DNA from: Gammaproteobacteria bacterium
GTDB taxonomy: Bacteria; Pseudomonadota; Gammaproteobacteria; Natronospirales; REEB76
Assembly (NCBI GenBank): GCA_027317045.1
Contig: DAHVFI010000125.1
Coordinates: 1-6,828, forward strand
Reading direction: 5' to 3'
Length of the DNA: 6,828 nucleotides
Part shown: positions 6,184 through 6,828 of the stretch, piece after piece
Layout: each line of letters opens with the position of its first letter
How positions within the stretch are numbered: the first letter of the stretch is position 1
Program-made: the position numbers and the translations under genes
The notes under the pieces: generated by a model
Told to the model about the DNA's origin: nothing
Seen by the model: only the letters and a program-made list of their open reading frames with translations
Database searches by the model: none

Positions 6184-6828
6184 TTAAGCTACTTTCGTGA
6201 TGCGCAACGCCGCCTTTCTCGCCATCAGCGTAAACCCAGTGTATTCGTAGGCCAGCCCGAATTTTTTCGCGAATTCGTTCCAGGCGCGGAACTCATGGTG
6301 TTCATAGCCCGGATAACCGAGGAATTCGTCGAACACCAGAATACTGCCGGCTTGCAACAGGGGATAGACTTCATTCAGCACAGTGCGCGTCGAACTGTAT
6401 AAATCGCAGTCAATATGCATAAGCCGCACCTTTTCCGTCTGCTGCGCCACAAATGACGGCAAGCTATCCTTGAACCAACCGGGATGCAGCTCCACCTGTG
6501 GCGGCATCTGCGGCAATCGCCCGTGGGCGCTGTAACTTCCTGCGGGTTCGCCGGGCTTCCATTCCTCAGGCAATCCCTTAAAGCTGTCGAAGCCGTGTAC
6601 CGGACCGTCGACGCGCTGCGCCAATTGGCGGAGCGATAGCCCGTGATACACCCCGAACTCCAGCACCAGTCCGCTGCCGGGGGCGCTGGTCAGTGCAGCA
6701 TCCAGCAGGCTGGTACCCAAGCCGTGAAAGGAGGAGATATTTCCACTTCTCCCGTATGCGAACTGGAAACTGGTCCATAGGACGTGGATGTCCCCAGTTT
6801 GCTGGAATCGCGCAACATGCGCTTGCGC
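6184..6828 (-). CDS. TylF/MycF-like class I SAM-dependent methyltransferase, 5'-truncated by the window edge
   Basis: The gene is predicted to methylate, probably at oxygen, an acceptor that cannot be named. A TTG at 6720 could be read as a start, but the frame is open for 36 more codons to the right edge, and that stretch (including FQFAYGRSGNISSFHGLGTS) reads as natural protein leading into the domain, so the true start lies outside. Counting from the TTG, the SAM-binding motif is LEFGVYHGLSL (20-30), followed by GFDSFKGLPEEW (43-54). HIDCDLYSST (102-111) carries D104 and D106, and GSILVFDEFLGYPG (125-138) carries D131 and E132. In TylF/MycF relatives acidic residues at such positions bind a divalent metal. 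EFRAWNEF (143-150) matches the family's C-terminal helix. The gene is convergent with the third sulfotransferase, 52 nt apart, so it belongs to a different transcript. Family-level identification is firm; substrate is not. A glycan or natural-product sugar acceptor would fit the family. Confidence 0.88.
   Translation of the reverse strand, partial: AQAHVARFQQTGDIHVLWTSFQFAYGRSGNISSFHGLGTSLLDAALTSAPGSGLVLEFGVYHGLSLRQLAQRVDGPVHGFDSFKGLPEEWKPGEPAGSYSAHGRLPQMPPQVELHPGWFKDSLPSFVAQQTEKVRLMHIDCDLYSSTRTVLNEVYPLLQAGSILVFDEFLGYPGYEHHEFRAWNEFAKKFGLAYEYTGFTLMARKAALRITKVA

Overview
The window is a moderately GC-rich, densely coded bacterial segment. It holds five co-directional genes on the + strand and one gene entering from the right edge on the - strand. 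The gene families (bacterial TPR-sulfotransferases, an SseB-family protein and a YbiX/PiuC-type PKHD hydroxylase) suggest a Gram-negative proteobacterium, most likely gamma- or betaproteobacterial. No rRNA, tRNA, phage, transposase or CRISPR sequence is visible, and nothing fixes the genus.

Layout, left to right. (1) A TPR-sulfotransferase, cut at the left edge, ends at 1276. (2) A 135-nt gap carries a perfect 8-bp GC hairpin (1319-1340) and a consensus-like TATAAT (1371-1376). (3) A short, single-domain SseB-family protein lies at 1412-1873. (4) A second, full-length TPR-sulfotransferase follows after 9 nt (1883-3613). (5) An Fe(II)/2-oxoglutarate PKHD-type hydroxylase follows after 18 nt (3632-4300). 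(6) A 76-nt gap with a nested inverted repeat precedes a third TPR-sulfotransferase (4377-6131), a clear paralogue of the second. (7) A TylF/MycF-like SAM-dependent methyltransferase lies convergently on the - strand (stop at 6184), and its reading frame stays open to the right edge.

Genes 1412-6131 look like one transcription unit, with the first gene possibly attached or separately promoted. The unusual feature is three TPR-sulfotransferases within 6 kb, two of them paralogues flanking a hydroxylase of a family with no settled substrate. TPR arms suggest a protein or peptide partner, so a modification module is a reasonable hypothesis: hydroxylation and sulfation, perhaps with methylation from the neighbouring gene. 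The sequence does not prove it, and no substrate or precursor peptide gene is visible here.
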